From positions 62,001 through 126,000 of the forward strand of contig BDDD01002654.1 of NCBI GenBank assembly GCA_001972305.1: a stretch of DNA of 64,000 nt, in the 5' to 3' direction. Position numbers and translations under genes: made by a program. Below are positions 49,565 through 60,862 of the stretch, piece after piece (the first letter of the stretch is position 1; each line of letters begins with the position of its first letter). A model generated the notes under the pieces. It was not told the origin of the DNA and made no database searches. It saw only the letters and a program-made list of their open reading frames with translations. The stretch comes from Cephalotus follicularis (taxonomy: Eukaryota > Streptophyta > Magnoliopsida > Oxalidales > Cephalotaceae).

Positions 49565-52175
49565 TGTGACATCCGTGTCCTTGTACGGTCGGTGTCTGTG
49601 AGCCTACGAGGCTTCTGTCTGTCTGTCTGTTAATCTGTTTTCTGGCATTCATGATATGCATCATGGCATTATTTAAATTTTTACGATTTTATTCTGATGG
49701 TTTTCTGCATAAGAAATTAATTTGCCTTTCCGTAAATTAAACAATATTTTACTGAAACTGCTGCTGATTTAGGAAAAATAGCCCAAGTGGTATGTCCTAA
49801 ATATCCGATTTCTGTCCGTAACGATTAAATTCTAGACAAAACTCTTTCCGTTATGGTGGAATTTATATATATATGTGAAAAATGCAAAATTTTAAAAGAA
49901 TTTTGGGCTTTCTCTCTCATCTCTCCCGCTCTCTCTCTCATCTCTCCCGTCTCTCTGCCGATTTGCCTTCTGCCGCCGGCGTCAGTGCCGATCTGACGCC
50001 GACAAGGGTACCAACGGGACCGTCATCACCTCCCGGTCACACCGAGCCCCACCCCTGCACCGGCCAACGTCTCCTCCAGCGGGCGCGACGGATTCCAGCG
50101 GGGCTGGATCCGGGCGTCACAGTTTGGTATCAGAGCTTTTGGTTTTCAGATTCTCTAGACTCATCTGCATCTCATGCATTTCTGGTAGGCATTCAGTTAT
50201 GAGTTCTGGTATAAGTGTGGTAGCATGCCTTGTGGTCAAGTGATATCATCTTGTGGTAGAGTTTGCATTTAGGCTCGACCCAAATGTTATGATGTCTGAG
50301 ATTTCTGCTCTGGATTTCTCTGTCGCAACAGAGTTGTTGCTGGGGTGTCACACCCTATTCCCCTGTTCTGATATGGTAGATCTGAAATGTCTGCTGATGT
50401 TTTGAGGTCTGATTCTGTTGCTGAATATACTGGTTATATCTGAGGCTATAAAGATAGAGATGTTCAATTCTAAAGTGTTAAGGTTCGAGTTTTAGTATGA
50501 ATATCTGTTTTGTGGTATTGTAATTAAGTTTCTGATGAGGTTCTAATCAGTGTCTGATTTTCTGTCTGATGGAGTTCCCTGTTAAGGGGGATATGTTTGG
50601 GAGTCAATAGATTTTGATGAATGTAATGTTCTGCTGTGCAGTAATTGTCGGGTAGTTGATGTGATTGATCCATCCTTCTGGAAAGTTTTATGATTATATA
50701 TCTTTTGAGGTGTAGTACGAGAAGTTATAGTATGGAGTTCGTTGATAACGTCTTTCGAGATTATGAGTATGATTATTTGAGTAAGGTTAAATTGAAGTTC
50801 GAGATTCAATCTTTCTGCTTGATGGTTCACTACATGATTAGGGTATAAAATGTGTATCGTGGCCTTGAGGTCTATAAGAATACTTTGTTTGCAGACTCTT
50901 CTGACTTGCTTTGAATTAAGTTAATGGTTCTTTATATGATCTGATTAGACTTGACTTGCATTTTGATGACTTTAGTTTTAACCTCTGCAAGTTATATAAG
51001 AGACTTGATGATAGGAAATGAGGATCTGTAAAGTGGTATTATGTTAGTAGGGTTCTCGATATGCTTATGTGATATCGATGACTACAATATGAGTTCTGCT
51101 GATTGGGTGACTGTTAAAGATCCTTAGCATCTGTTTAAGTTCTGGTATGATTAAATTTTTATGTTGAATTGAAGTTCCTAGATGATGGAAATGCTACGAG
51201 TTCTAATGATATAATTCTCTTGATGAGAGCAAGTTGTTATAAGTGTTCAGCGGTTTCTGTCTGGTTATGAATCTGGTAATGTTGAGGATTATAATATAAT
51301 ATTTCTGATCAAATGTCTGTTAAGGATCTGTATCCGTGACTTAAAGTTTTGACGCAATCTGTTTATAAAATGAACTTTAGGTTTCTGATTGATAAAATCT
51401 TGCGAGTCAAGATACCTTGTGGATCATGCTTGGAGAAAAACTTTTCTGGTTCTGGTGTCAAAAATCTGATAGTGATGAGTAAATGGTTCTGATGTGTATA
51501 GAAGCGATTGTCAAAAGTTTTTGGTGATCTGATTTTTGTATTGTGGAAAAGTTACTATGAGTTCGATCTTCTGTTTTGTCAACCTTTGGAGTTTTGTGAA
51601 TTTCGAGGACGAAATTCTGTTAAGGGGGATATGTTTGTGACATCCGTGTCCTTGTACGGTGGGTGTCTGTGAGCCTACGAGGCTTCTGTCTGTCTGTCTG
51701 TCTGTTAATCTGTTTTCTAGCATTCATGATATGCATCATGGCATTATTTAAATTTTTACGATTTTATTCTGATGGTTTTCTGCATAAGAAATTAATTTGC
51801 CTTTCCGTAAATTAAACAATATTTTACTGAAACTGCTGCTGATTTCGGAAAAATAGCCCAAGTGGTATGTCCTAAATATCCGATTTCTGTCCGTAACGAT
51901 TAAATTCTAGACAAAACTCTTTCCGTTATGGTGGAATTTATACATATATGTGAAAAATACAAAATTTTAAAAGAATTTTGGGCTTTCTCTCTCATCTCTC
52001 CCGTCTCTCTGCCGATTTGCCTTCTGTCGTCGGCGTCAGTGCCGATCTGACGCCGGCAAGGGTACCAACGGGACCGTCATCACCTCCCGGTCACACCGAG
52101 CCCCACCCCTGCACCGGCCGACGTCTCTTCCAGCGGGCGCGACGGATTCCAGCGGGGCTGGATCCGGGCGTCACA
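49565..52175 (+). mobile_element. Complete non-coding LTR retrotransposon inside the hAT accessory gene
   Basis: LTRs 49565-50121 and 51636-52175 start TGTGACATCC and end GGGCGTCACA. They are nearly identical; the length gap is mainly one extra CTCTCATCTCTCCCG-type unit near 49920-49955. An exact TTACC flanks both sides (49560-49564 and 52176-52180). The primer-binding site TGGTATCAGAGC is at 50125-50136 and the purine tract AAGGGGGATATG at about 51621-51632. The 1.5-kb interior has no open gene, but just before the tract it reads TTTCGAGGACGAAATTC, the usual end of chromovirus pol. It is therefore a deletion derivative of a gypsy element that needs help to move. Confidence 0.93.
50125..50136 (+). 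other. Primer-binding site, initiator-Met tRNA type
   Basis: TGGTATCAGAGC three bases after the left LTR end CACA. Confidence 0.9.
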
Positions 52176-52876
52176 TTACCAGTCACAACATGCCACATAA
52201 TATACAAGTCTTGGTAACTCATCTTTTCATGCCCACAGGAGGTAGGTAGAATGCGAGTGACAGTTATGTGGTGGAGCAGCCTATGCTTAGCACCAATGAG
52301 ATTGGTAGGCTTGGTCATGCCTCCAAAAACATTGTCATTAGGGTAGAACACCCTAAGACAATCCTCCAAAATTAATTCTGGATCCTCCGACCATTTCATA
52401 GTTTCAAAAAACTTTGATCTAGTAGTAGGTACATTCAAAATCTGACCTAGAATCTTATCATCAAACTTGATAACTATTATATTAACCTTAGTCTTCAATT
52501 CTAAAACATCATTGCAATCATCTCCTACATTACTCAAATTCCTATAAAATTCTTTAACATATTCTATATAATATGGAGCATTAATCGTAAAGTAATCTTT
52601 CCAACCTAAAACATCAAACCATTGTTCTAGATTAAATTTATCACCTGTAATGAAGGAGAAATCAACAATCCTTCCACATAGCACTTTTCGGACAGCATAA
52701 GAGCTCTTGTATCTCTGACGAGTGGGTGGCTTCCCTCCATGTGATGAGTGTTTTGTCTTCGTCATAATGCATTATACGGTTTTGAATGGAAAAGATTCAA
52801 GATTTTTAGCTTTGAAACTCGGATTTTAGAAAAAAAAAAGAAAGAGGAAAATTAGGGATTTAACCGCCAAAACAAG

Positions 52877-53142
52877 TAAAAGTCGACGAAAACGCTCAGA
52901 GCATTATATACTCGACCCGTAGGCGTCGACGTCTAACTTATGCATTGACGCTAATCGTGTACCATTTGATACAGACGATATAGGCGTTAACATCATCGTC
53001 GACGCAAAAACATGACGTTAACGCTAATAGATAGCGTTGACGCACAAGATGAAAAGCATTCCTTATCATAGTCATAGATAGCGTTGACGCATATCAGCTC
53101 AAATGACATTAGCGTCAACGTCATACATACGCGTCAACGTGA
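52877..53142. repeat. Motif array 11, hAT right subterminal region
   Basis: Units start near 52879, 52923, 52942, 52984, 52996, 53015, 53034, 53081, 53112 and 53131. Several steps are 19 bases. Cores are GTCGACG, GTTAACG, GTTGACGC and GTCAACG. Confidence 0.82.
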
Positions 53143-53375
53143 ATATGAACCGGACAGGCCTGAATCGGCGCGTCTCGCTCATGGCTAAGGTTCACGGGCC
53201 GGTTCAGTTCTCTCTTTTTAGCTCCATGAACCAGACCGGCCTAGACCATGACAAAAGTGGTTGGGTTCAAGAACCGGACCGCCTTTCCCCAGTCTGGGCC
53301 ACGGTCCGGCCCCGCCCGGACCGCTTGCACCTCTAGTGTGTTATGAAGGCTAGTATAATCACACCACTCAACAAG

Positions 53376-54358
53376 CTAGGCTCTAAGGGCCTCTGCATCA
53401 AGGTTGTCTTTGGCCGACCTTTCAACAGGCATGAAAGATAGTTCAATCAACCTCTCGTATACAGAGACCTTAATAGCTCTGGTAGAGCATGGCATGAGAA
53501 CTTTGGTTTGTACACCACGTAGCCCAGTTCCATCCCTTGGTCCCCAGTGTGAGGAACGATCACTTTCCATTTAGAACTCTGGAGGTAAGAAAGAGCCTTC
53601 TTCTTGGGGTGAGAAGCCTCTTCAATAGCAAGTTACGTTGGAGGTAGAGGAAATACCTCTCGCCTTTGAGACTGAGAAGAGACCCCGTCAGAGTGGGTCG
53701 TCTTTGCCCTATTTTTTGGCAGACTTGGTTGTCTGGTGGGGAGTTTATCCCTCCCAGAAGAGTTGGAGCCTTCTCCAACCTTCTTCAGCAAAGTAGTCTT
53801 TAAGTACGAAAGTGATGCTCTGACCATCTCTGAAGTACAACAAAGAGACCAGAGTTACTAAGAGCACAGAAGAAAACATATCACAAATGTCAGAGAAAAG
53901 ACATTAAAACGAACAAACAACAAATATCTACCGGAATCAAGGACTTCAGACTCCACGTCATCCTCTTCCTCATACACCCTAGGAACACTAATGCCAACAT
54001 CTCTAAGTGTCACCTCATCTACGGTGCTAAGCATAGAGTTGGGCCTCCAAGATAACATATTCTTAAGAAACCCCTGCTCGTCGAGAGTTAGAGGATCATT
54101 CCTATTCAATGATGGTCTAAGGTTATCATCCGAAAGAGCAGGAATAAATCCTTCGAAACAATCAACGATGAAATACTTTAATCTCCAATTCTTGATGGAC
54201 GGGGCCTGTTCCACCAAAATCTTTATCTTGGTCCTTGACTTGAAGTAAAAGTCTCGATCAAGGCTACTGCGAATGTGAAGAATTCGTTGAAAATCCCCAC
54301 TGTGGCAAGGATGAACCTCTCTAAACATATCACCAAAAAGCCCATAGTAAACACCCAT
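53376..54358 (-). pseudogene. Gag-like gene remnant, 'putative gypsy type transposon' style
   Basis: The minus-strand frame from 54358 has 130-140 plausible codons, including FYFKSRTKIKILVEQAPS, WRLKYFIVDCFEGF and FLKNMLSWRPNSMLSTVDEV, then an acidic segment. A possible GT donor follows near 53938, with an AG acceptor near 53829. Downstream frames (53827-53633 and 53570-53376) hold lysine/serine-rich and YERLIELSFMPVE segments but shift frame. The style resembles plant 'putative gypsy type transposon' proteins carried by some retroelements. Neither function nor the full gene model can be shown. The hAT element sits just right-adjacent to its 3' end, and the LTR at 54547 near its 5' end. Confidence 0.4.
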
Positions 54359-54546
54359 GATTAAGCTTGAAGCTAATTATATGTAGACCATAAGCAAGAC
54401 CTAATTTTCAACTCTGCCAATTTGCATCTATGTAAAGTGAAAAGAACAGACTTCATAAGAGACGTTGGTCTCTTCTCTGTCACATCCAACCCTAATAGAG
54501 GATAAGTTCATACCTTCAGTACGTAACTCATCTCAGCAAACACAAG

Positions 54547-57363
54547 TGTGACATCCGTAACCTAGTACGGTCTGTGTCTGTGAGCCTACGTGGCTTTCTG
54601 TCTATCTGTTTAGTTGTTTGTCTGCTTTCCCGGCGTTCATGACATATGCATCACGACATTAATAAAATGTTTACTAATGTGATTTCATTATGATGGTTTT
54701 TCTGCGTAACAAAAAAGTTTTTTCTGCTGAAAAATTAAATGATGTTTTACTGAAATTGTTGCTGATTTCATAAAATAAACCAAGTCGTATGTCGTAAACA
54801 TCCAATTTCTGTCTGTATCGATTAAATTCTGGGCAAAACCTAGTCCGTTTTGGATATTTGTATGCAAAATACCAAAAAAAATTCTCTCATTTTGCCATTT
54901 CTCTCTCTCTCCCCCCGATTGTCTCTCTCCTCTCCCGTTCTCTCTTCATTTTCTGCTTTTGTTGCCTGCATCACTGCCGATCTAACGCCAGCGAAGGTAT
55001 CGACGTGACCGCCGTCACGCCCTGAGCACACCTGACCCATCCCTCCGCGCTGGGAACCGTGTCATGAGCGCACAGTGGCCGTTTTTCTCACCCCACCTAT
55101 TTTTCGTTGAATCTCTATATCCGGTGATCATCACGGTAAGGCGAGCCCAGATCCGACATCCCGGTATCGTGGGGAGTCGAACGGTACCAGCCCAGACACG
55201 TGACAACGCCGGCAGCGCAGATCGGCGACGAAGGCAGCCTCGGTCAACTAGCCCGTTCCGGCCAGATGCGGCGGCTCCAGGATCAATGCGCCTCAGATCC
55301 GTGATCCCCAGCATCCGACGAGCCAGATGCGACCTCTGCGGTTGACCGACAACCACGCGTGGCTAAAATGCACCAGCCAGCGCGGCGCGTGGGCGGACGC
55401 ACCGACAGCTTTCTGCAGCCCATTTCTAACAGCTTTCCGACTCCGTTTCCCCCATAGGTGTGATCCGTTATGGTTCCGTTCTGAGTTTTCAGCTCTGTGC
55501 CCCGTTCCGTCGGCTTTCGGTAAATTCTGAACTATGTTCCGTTAGTTCGGTTTTCTGTTGAATTATGTAGTTCTGCATATGTTTCTGTGGTATATAAGCT
55601 TGAATTGTGTAATCGATTCAAAATTGGATAACCTGGACGACCATTTGGACTTGTTTTAATGATTTCAAAAGTGTGTCAATTGAATTTTAAACAATGTTTT
55701 TAACTAATAGACTTATGCTGCTGATGACCGTTTTGATCGGTTATAGTTTTCTGACATCTGCATGTATTTCATTGCATAACGTATTTCACGACATTGTACA
55801 TGTTTGAGTTCCGATGGTCTATTGTCTATCTGTCTGTTTGTCTGTGGGCAGAGGATACTGCCTTTGGGATCGGTCATGGAGGCGACCGGTCGAGGGAGTC
55901 GCTCGTCTGTTCTGTGAGTGTAACGCTTTTCTTTAACCCTTTTAACTCTGAAGTGCTTTTAAATGTTTTGAATATTTGAGCGTGTTCGCTTATTTGTTTA
56001 TGTATCTGAATGAACTTAGTTTTTGGTTTATTTCTGAAATCTGTTAAAGTTTTAATATCTGAAACTTTCTTTTAATGTTTTCAAACGCTCGCACGATGAT
56101 AGTCATAGTATGACGATATTTTCGGTTATATCTGTATTTGATAAGAAAACGATTTCTTCATCTATTTAAATCTGTTTTAACTCTGTTTTGACGGCTCTGT
56201 TGATTTCTGTATCTGTTTAAATGTGTTTAAAGTCTGTTTTGAGGATTTCTGTATTCTGAAATATGAGATTCTATATTATAAAATCTGTTAAATATGTTTA
56301 GATGCATGGTGATCTCGGTATTGTATTGGTTACATATCTGATGCCCATGAGAGGCTTTGTCTACACGTGTATGACTTTCTACTGATGCTTGGACACGACG
56401 GTGTCCTTGCCACTATTTCTGCTGGACGTTCGGCCCGACAGGGCCAAGGCGTCAACCTTACTTTGTAGACCCATGGTATCTTTATATATTTATTCTGTTT
56501 AAACTATTTTAAATACTACATATATCTGAGTTCTGAGGAATTAAATCTGTTTTGGGAAAAGAATCTGACTTTTTGCTGATTCTGTTAGAAATTGTTTTAT
56601 AATCTATTTATAATTCGAATTTTGAAGTTTATACACTATTTCTGATTTTCATTCTGTTTCTGAAATTCAGTATAAGTTTTATTTTATACTTTTGGTTGTA
56701 ACATTTCTGCAAAGATATTTATATGCGAGCAAAACTCTGCGGACTCTTTTTGTTCCATCTCACTAGTCCTGTGGACTAACCCCCTCCTCTGTTTTCTATT
56801 TTTAGTTCTGACAGGTTAGTCTGCTGAACTCTGTCAGCTGGAGTCAGTTTGTCTGCTGAGGTGAGACCATTAGGACATGCCTACTAGAGTCACTTGCATA
56901 TCATCAACGACATTAATATTTAAATTTCTGCATTACTTATGGTTTTATATAAATGTTTTGGTTTTGTTTAAAAAGGGCGGAGCCCTATTCAGGTTTTATG
57001 TTTTGATAATATGGTTGAGGTAGAGCCCAACCCATACTTGTTTTCTGCTTTTAAAATTGTTGTCTGCTAAGAGCTGAACCCATTTTATAAACTGTTTCCT
57101 TCTTCGGAAGTGTGGTTACTGAGGGCTGAGCCCATTTTATAAACTGTGTTTTTCTTTACAGGGGGCATAGTCCGATAAACGAATACTACATGCCCCATTT
57201 TCGTAAAAATTTAAGAGTTAGAATTATTTTCAAGAAACTTTTCTGTTTAAAAATGTATTTCTGAATCTCTGTTCTGCTGAACCTACGAGGTGAGTCTTTT
57301 ATGGGAGGCTTGGCCTCGTACCAGGCGTGACGGATCCCAGCCAGGCTAGGTCCGGGCGTGTCA
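54547..57363 (+). mobile_element. Gypsy-type solo LTR, 2.8 kb
   Basis: Starts TGTGACATCCGTAACC and ends GGTCCGGGCGTGTCA, flanked by exact ACAAG duplications (54542-54546 and 57364-57368). Its first 250 or so bases match the LTRs of the element at 49565 (TACGGTCTGTGTCTGTGAGCC, then CTGTCTATCTG), and the last 30 bases match as well. It is therefore a full-length family member whose short relative has lost most of the LTR. T- and CTG-rich throughout; no coding sequence. Confidence 0.9.
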
Positions 57364-57368
57364 ACAAG

Positions 57369-59669
57369 TCTGCTCTTCCTCCCATAGTGTGATATTCACC
57401 TCTGCTTGTTCATCCTCACAAAAAGGGAATTATAGACTTTGTCAGGGCAGGTCTCAATGAATTCAAGTCTAAAATAGTCCCATAGAATTCAAGCAAAGAC
57501 AAGTGCCTTAACCACCTATTCTAAGGATCATAATGCTAGAGAGAAAGTCTTGCAAGCCAGTGCCGAGCTTGTATTTACTCTATCTTGTATGAAACGATTT
57601 ATAAATTCAATAAAGATGGTTATGTTTTATCAATGGCTATGAGTTCATTTCTTTAATACATGATTAATAATAAATGAATATCTTGGAATGAAGTTAGAGA
57701 ATCATGTTTATGATGAGATCATGATTTGAGAGTTGGAATTTCGGTATACTTTATTTCGAATCTTCCTGGTCATAGAATTGACACTCAGGGTATGATCAAT
57801 CTGGATAAACCAACACGTACGATCAGATCGGTAAGCAGAATGTGATTGATCTCACACTCACTCGCATATATGATGCTATGACAAAAACGTGGGTGCTCGT
57901 TAATTAATTAATGAGTTCACTGAAGGTGACTGCTGATAGAATATCTGTATGGAGTTTTACTTACATGTCAAACAGAATTCTAGTTTTACAGCAGTGCATG
58001 TGGTCCTTGGACATGAGCCGTCACTAGATGTCTTGTGCATAGGGTGCTGTGTTTTGATTATACTTAAATACATATTTAATGAAGTGTATACAGGCATTAG
58101 TTAGACATAGTACGTTTATGTATGGAGGCATGTGAATGCGCAATAATGAATCCATTGCTTTTAGTAAAAGAAGATTATGTTCATGATGATTTTCGTTAGC
58201 AATTAAGCGCCTAACCAGGCTAGCCACGATATCAAGAGTGTGATATTATTGGTTAAATATTAGAGGGGCACCTCTAATATTATTTAGGTTAACGAAAGAT
58301 AGTCATGAGACTAAAGATTAAATTATTGGGGTCTGACATAATCTGTACCCTAGATTTAATCAAAACATTGTCAATGGAAGGATTATACGTACATGTACCT
58401 GTAAATCATGGTTCGCAGATAATTCATATTACTTGGGGGTCGTTATGCATTGCTAAATGTCGATGTCGACCTGTAGGATACCCGGGATTAAATTGATAAT
58501 TAATCTTGGAAGAAAAAAATTAAAAGAGTTTTAAATCAAAAAATCGGAGAGAATATTTTTATGTGATAATAAATATTTAATTGGATAATTATGAGTATCA
58601 CGATTTAATCCTACAGCCAGTGAATAGTGAACTCATAGGGTCACACACAATACATGCTGATATTTTCAACACATTATAAGAGAAAAATAATTAAGATAAT
58701 TATTTCCTAATTATAATTAATGAGATTAATTATCCTTAATGAGATTAAGGTAAATTAGAAGTCTAGAAGGAAAATGAGACTTCTTCTAAAAAGAATATGA
58801 GACTTCTTCTAGAAGGAAACAAAAGAGTTTATATTATAATATGATTGTCTAGCAGCACATAATATATATATATATAGATAGATAGATAGATAGATAGAAC
58901 ACACCCCCCTCCTATAAAGTAGACGTTTTTGTGTTCTTTTGGCGTCTTCTCTCTTCTCTCAAGAACACAATCAAGAGTTGGAGGTTTGAGAAACCAGATG
59001 TTGAAAATTGAAGCTTGGTGTGGATACCTTGGAGTCCTTCTACACTTGGAGGCTAGAACCGTTTCAAAGAAACAAAGGAACCTGTGCTTTTGGAAGAAAG
59101 AAGACGCAAAGGTGAGTAATTCTGCTCACTCCTCCTTATTGATATTTGTATATCTAACTGTATATGTATGCTCAAAAGATCCTGCGAATGAATCATATGG
59201 CTTGATAATCATGAGACGAAAACACAATATATATATATATATATATTAGGGTTTTATGCATCTATATAATTTTATTATTTAAATCGCCATATGATATGGA
59301 TAGAATTTGCTGACTAATCATAATGTGCTATGTGGAAGAGAATCTTAGAAAGATTCTTCTAGAGACCTTAATAATACCAAATATCTAAGATTAATGAGGT
59401 AGAATCCTCTTAGGACTCACAAAAAGGGAATTATCATAATCCATGCACAATTCTAAGTCAACCAGGATTCTAAGGTAACTATATCTTCTCCCCTATAAAT
59501 AAGATATTCATTCACAAAGGTCTACAGCGGGAACTAGGATTTAAGTTCAGTAGGCATATAGAATAATTAATTTATAAAATTTTAATACGCAAAATAGAAA
59601 GAGAAAGTGCTCAATACTCTTTTGATAAGTTTACATAGCTAAAAAGATTTTCATAATAATCTCATTATT
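57369..59669. other. Repeat-like region, not classified
   Basis: No supported gene. The segment ending with AATTCAATAAAGATGG near 57618 looks like an LTR polyadenylation region. The stretch 58900-59110 has a transcribed-leader look, with CTTCTCTCTTCTCTC followed by GTGAGTAATTCTGC. It is probably one or two decayed retroelement fragments. I could not find paired ends. Confidence 0.35.
58861..58899. repeat. AT and GATA microsatellite
   Basis: (AT)n running into (TAGA)6 or so, followed by ACACACCCCCC. Confidence 0.9.
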
Positions 59670-59674
59670 GATGG

Positions 59675-60857
59675 TGAAAAAAACTTGAATGGTAACCTTA
59701 AACTAAAGAGATATTTGTTTGCGGAATTAACAAATTATGAGCTATGAAATTAAGCAAGCATATAAGAACAACTTCAGGCAATTGAGATGCAAACAATAAA
59801 AATTAAAGAGAGAAGGGATAGAGAGAGTGCAAACGAATTTATAGTGGTTCGGCAAAATCTGTGTCTACGTCTACTTTCTCAAGACTCCCTTGAGATTCCA
59901 CTAGAAACTAATATCACCCTTTGATTTTGGCTTACAGGTGCAAATCAAAGAAAACCACCTTACACTTGATTTTGGGTTGCGGGTGCAAATCAACTAAACA
60001 CCTTACAAGGGTTCACTCCCCTTAATATTCTCACTAAGGGTTTCAACACCCATTTTACAAAGAAAGATTTGAATGATGGTTTTGAGTTTACAAATTAACC
60101 TCTAAAAGGTTTGATGTGAAAGTGATAGAGTGCTAGATTGAAGCTTTGATGGATTTGAACGTTGAAGCTTTTCTCTTGATTTTCTTCTCTTTTGTTATGA
60201 AAGTTGAGCTCTTGAAGTTAGATGTTCAAAGTCTTTTTGATCTTGTTTCTTGGCCTCTATATATAGCTTTTTTCAGTTTATGGCCGTTGTAAAAGTGTTA
60301 TAGCCGTTGCTTGTTGTCTTGGAAGTTGTTACTTCAAAGTCGGCTCTTTAAAACACGATCAGTGATTTTTCTGCTGTGCAAAGCGTCGACGGTGTTGCAT
60401 AAAGCGTCGACGTTTATGTTACCGTTATGCATTTGAATTTGAAATTTCTTGCTCAGTCCGCTGACGCTTTGATCTGGGTGTCGACTCTTTAGCATAAACC
60501 GTTGACGCTTTCCCTTGAGTGTCGCCGCTTTGAGTTCTTCAATTGATTTTGCAAGTCACTATTTTTAACCGCAGATACAAGCTTTTTAAGCTTTGACGCC
60601 TTGGTCTAAACCGCTGACGCTTTCTTTGAGACCGTCGGCACTTTAAGCAGATTTTAGCTTAGACGAGTTCAACTGTTGGTGCTTTGCTCATGGCCTTCGT
60701 AGCTGTGTTAAGCGTTGACGCTTTGCTCAAAACCGTCGACGCTTTGTCCTGTTTCTGCACTTTCTTGTTTTGTTTTGATTAAACAATCTTCACATCAACA
60801 AACAAGTTAGCTGCTTTGTTATCATCAAAACCATGATTGTTAGATAAAAACCCAACA
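59675..60857 (-). mobile_element. Copia-type solo LTR
   Basis: On the minus strand it starts TGTTGGGTTTTTATCTAAC and ends in TTTTTTTCA. It carries the GCCGAACCACTATAAATTC segment typical of SIRE-like copia LTRs (near 59835-59855 on this window). Flanks GATGG (59670-59674) and TATGG (60858-60862) agree at four of five bases. About 1.18 kb, with no internal region. It contains GCGTCGACGC array 12. Confidence 0.68.
60381..60745. repeat. GCGTCGACGC motif array 12
   Basis: Units start near 60383, 60404, 60458, 60478, 60499, 60519, 60590, 60611, 60632, 60712 and 60733. Steps of 20-21 dominate. Cores are GTCGACG, GCTGACGC, GTTGACGC and GTCGCCGC, often flanked by AAA/CC and CTTT. Confidence 0.87.
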
Positions 60858-60862
60858 TATGG

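Larger units (their letters stand above)
48970..52765 (-). pseudogene. hAT accessory gene, 'putative plant transposon protein'-like, about 390 codons, split by a retrotransposon
   Basis: From the ATG at 52765 the frame is open for 195 codons to 52181. It continues at 49559 once the retrotransposon and one TTACC copy are set aside; VVTG and KPLNLPHL then join in frame. Recognisable features are FNLEQWFDVLGWKDYF, YVKEFYRNL, LPTSCGHEKMSYQDLYIMWHVVTG and HFGIVFGNEI. These resemble a family often annotated in plants as 'putative plant transposon protein', whose function is unknown. The end is basic and then acidic (GRKRKGVEGEGDEDVEE ... SSSEEEESEEE). One-base shifts near 49370 and 49185 break the last third; the stop is at 48970-48972. 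The assignment is from pattern memory. Confidence 0.72.
44734..53335. mobile_element. Two-gene hAT DNA transposon (decayed), about 6 kb plus a nested retrotransposon
   Basis: Terminal inverted repeats TAGGGTTACAAATGGGCCGG at the left and GCTTGCACCTCTA at the right are imperfect but hAT-like. The flanks are an exact 8-bp duplication GTGTGTTA (44726-44733 and 53336-53343). Repeated CCGGACCG-type GC-rich sequence lies just inside both ends, followed by motif arrays. It carries a BED/hAT transposase (plus strand) and an accessory gene (minus strand), arranged convergently. A later LTR retrotransposon (49565-52175) interrupts the accessory gene. The exact target duplication supports a recent insertion, but both genes carry frameshifts. 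Confidence 0.92.

Noticed and set aside
52091..52180. Extension of the accessory frame past 52180 into GC-rich residues
   Set aside because: That part is the right LTR of the inserted retrotransposon; the real continuation is at 49559.
55015..55530. Arginine-rich frames of 67-113 codons on both strands
   Set aside because: They lie in the GC-rich part of a solo LTR; overlapping frames on both strands reflect base composition, not genes.
1584..60745. GTCGAC cores as vector or linker (SalI site) contamination
   Set aside because: The sites are embedded in long degenerate palindromes with variable cores, spread over 59 kb in plant transposons, with regular spacing. No vector sequence is visible.
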